This document shows positions 61,806-64,000 of a stretch of 64,000 bases of DNA, in pieces. The stretch covers positions 200,001 through 264,000 of the forward strand of contig JAFMOC010000512.1 of assembly GCA_019802505.1 (NCBI GenBank). The letters are read 5' to 3'. This stretch comes from Corydoras sp. C115 (Eukaryota > Chordata > Actinopteri > Siluriformes > Callichthyidae). The position numbers and the translations under genes are program-made. Under the pieces are notes generated by a model that made no database searches, had not been told where the DNA came from, and saw nothing but the letters and a program-made list of their open reading frames with translations. Positions within the stretch are counted from its first letter, which is position 1. Each line of letters begins with the position of its first letter.

Positions 61806-64000
61806 GTCTGATTTTACGCTAAAGAGGATACGTACGTTTGTTAGTTGGATATTATTTAGGTGGTGGATGAACTGCCCGCCCGCCCCACCCCCCCCCCCCC
61901 CCCCCCCCCCCCTCTCTGTATAACCTTCAGAAGCTTATAATAAAATTTTAACTATTTAATTTGAAACGAGACTTTGTACGTGGGTTCTCCGTCTTCCTTC
62001 GTAGTTCCGTTGAACGTCGCATCGAGTCGTTTATTAGTCTGAACGTCTGATTTTACGCTAAAGAATCTACGTACTTTTTTTAGTTGGGTATTATTTATGT
62101 GGAATTGTCGCTAAGCTGTATGACACACACCCACCCCCTAACCCCCCCAATACCTACAGAAGCTTATAATAAAATTTTAAGGATCTAATTTAAATGAATC
62201 AGCGTACGTGGGTTCTCCGTCTTCCTTCGTAGTTTCGTTGAATGTCACACCGAGTGATTTATTAGTCTGAACGTCTGATTTTACGCTAAAGATTCTACGT
62301 ACTTTTGTTAGTGGGTTATTATTTAGGTGGTGGATGAAGCCTTGCAGGTGGAACTGTCGCTAAGCTGTACAACAGACCCCCCCCCCCGTAGAACTTACAG
62401 AAGCTTATAATAAAATTTTAACTTAAAATCTTAAAATTTTTATTTAAAATCTTAAAATTTTAACTTTAAATCTTAATTTTAAGCGAGGCTCTTCGTTAAC
62501 AATCAGCGTCCGTGGGTTCTCCGTCTTCTTTCGTAGTTCCGTTTTTTTCGTCATCTCTCTGCGTTTCATAAATCACGGCGCGCTACGAAAACAACTCACT
62601 CCTACGATCCAATTTTCAATCGACGCGTCGAGCCGTTTATTAGTCTGAACGTCAGATTTTACGTAAAGAGTCTACGTACTTTTGTTAGTTGGTTATTATT
62701 TAGGTGGTGGATGAAGCCTTGCAGGTGGAACTGTCGCTAAGCTGTACAACAGACACCCCCCCCCCCCCTGTATAACCCACGGAAGCTTATAATAAAATTA
62801 ACGATCTTAATTTAAAGCGAGGCTCTTCGTTAACGATCAGCGTCCGTGGTTTCTCCGTCTTCCTTCGTAGTTCCGTTTTTTCGCCATCTCTCTGCGTTTC
62901 ATAAATCATGGCGCGCTACGAAAACAACTCACTCCTACGATCCAATTTTCAAACGTCGCGTCGAGCCGTTTATTAGTCTGAACGTCTGATTTTACGCCAA
63001 AGAGTCTACGTACATTTGTTAGTTGGGTATTATTTACGTGGAATTGTCGCTAAGCTGTACGACACACACCCAGCCCCTAACCCCCCCAATACCTACAGAA
63101 GCTTATAATAAAAAATTTAAGGATCTAATTTAAATGAATCAGCGTCCGTGGGTTCTCCGTCTTCCTTCGTAGTTCCGTTGAACGTCGTGTCGAGTCATTT
63201 ATTAGTCTGAATGTCTGAGTTTACGCTAAAGAGTCTACGTACTTTTGTTAGTTGAATATTATTTAGGTGGTCGATGAACTCCCCCCCCCCTCCCCCTCTG
63301 TATAATCTTCAGAAGCTTATAGTAAAATTTTAACTATTTAATTTGAAACGAGACTCTTTGTACCTGGGTTCTCCGTCTTCCTTCGTAGTTCCGTTGAACG
63401 TCGCATCGAGGCGTTTATTAGTCTGAAGGTCTGATTTTACGCTAAAGATTCTACGTACTTTTGTTAGTTGGTTATTATTTAGGTGGTGGATGAAGCCTCG
63501 CAGGTGGAACTGTCGCTAAGCTGTACAACAGACACCCCCCCCCTCTGTAGAACTTACAGAAGCTTATAATAAAATTTTAACTTAAAATCTTAAAATTTTA
63601 ACTTTAAATCTTAATTTAAAGCGAGGCTCTTCGTTAACGATCAGCGTCCGTGGTTTCTCCGTCTTCTTTCGTAGTTCCGTTTTTTTCGTCATCTCTCTGC
63701 GTTTCATAAATCATGGCGCGCTACGAAAACAACTCACTCCTACGATCCAATTTTCAATCGACGCGTCGAGCCGTTTATTAGTCTGAACGTCTGATTTTAT
63801 GCTAAAGATTCTACGTACTTTTATTAGTTGGGTATTATTTACGTGGAATTGTCGCTAAGCTGTACAAAAGACAGACACCCCCCCCATAACCAGCACCCCC
63901 CAATACCCACAGAAGCTTATAATAAAAAAATTAACTACCTAATTTAAAACAAATCAGCGTACGTGGGTTCTCAGTCTTTCTTCGTAGTTCCGTTGAACGT
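61806..64000 (+). repeat. HindIII-type satellite, eight units, three subtypes, open at the window end
   Basis: GTCTGATTTTACGCTAAAG (or a close variant) starts units at 61806, 62045, 62273, 62651, 62984, 63213, 63429 and 63789. All eight contain AAGCTTATA(A/G)TAAAA, i.e. a HindIII site. Unit lengths are 239, 228, 378, 333, 229, 216 and 360. Type A has GGTGG(A/T)(G/C)GATGAACT, type B has GTGGAATTGTCGCTAAGC, and type C has GATGAAGCC(T)TGCAGG plus an extra ~110-bp module (TCATCTCTCTGCGTTTCATA, CGCGCTACGAAAACAACTC). The order is A B C C B A C B. No coding capacity. Confidence 0.95.

Noticed and set aside
61806..64000. rDNA spacer or telomeric repeat
   Set aside because: No rRNA sequence and no TTAGGG arrays are visible; the unit is an unrelated satellite.
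1..64000. Bacterial or phage origin with operons
   Set aside because: No dense coding, ribosome-binding sites or bacterial genes; vertebrate-type microsatellites, SINEs, LINE and Tc1 relics throughout.

Overview
This window is vertebrate nuclear DNA, almost certainly from a teleost fish. The evidence is a very high density of (CA/TG)n microsatellites, Tc1/mariner transposase relics, a fish-type non-LTR retrotransposon 3' end, and many copies of a SINE with a tRNA-like head. I cannot name the species. I found no protein-coding gene I can defend. Every long open frame lies in a tandem repeat whose unit keeps all frames open, in antisense SINE sequence, or in CpG-rich unrecognised DNA. Four short splice-like segments (about 105-174, 9612-9770, 27347-27469, 28508-28551) are listed as weak exon candidates only.

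The dominant element is one SINE family (called SINE-A here) of about 330-350 bp. It has a tRNA-like head with A-box-like GGCTTAGTGGTT and B box GGTTCGAATCC, a conserved body, a region ending in GATAAAGCGGAAGATAATG, and a GAAT-type tail. Several copies have 10-13 bp target-site duplications (14.4, 33.7, 36.3, 60.0 and 60.9 kb), so it moved by target-primed reverse transcription. One insertion can be compared with an empty paralogous site in the same window (57.7 versus 60.0 kb).

Layout. 0-8.8 kb: CpG-rich unique DNA, a Tc1 relic, SINE-A copies (one nested, one tail-to-tail inverted pair), a duplicated segment, and a second tRNA-derived SINE inside a LINE 3' end. 8.9-18 kb: a CCACTC minisatellite, a poly-C tract, a MITE-like dispersed repeat, and four blocks of one 21-bp minisatellite. 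19-29 kb: SINE-A clusters, a 13-bp minisatellite of 840 bp, and a 400-bp CT tract. 29-37 kb: unique CpG-rich DNA, Tc1 and MITE relics, and more SINE-A. 37-44 kb: two arrays of one 39-bp minisatellite on either side of a four-unit array whose ~343-bp unit is SINE-A plus captured flank. 46-59 kb: a GACA-type array, a 1.3-kb GTGTGAGGGA array, and three further satellite-like arrays built from SINE-A pieces. 61.8-64.0 kb: a HindIII-type satellite with three monomer subtypes that runs off the window end.

Over a quarter of the window is tandem repeat by my rough addition, which would suit a subtelomeric, pericentromeric or similarly repeat-tolerant region (inference). The most interesting theme is repeated conversion of one SINE into different tandem arrays, with intermediate stages visible. 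Between the repeats lie CpG-rich unique islands carrying TAAT-type, octamer and CTCF-like motifs. These could be regulatory, but only comparative data could show it.
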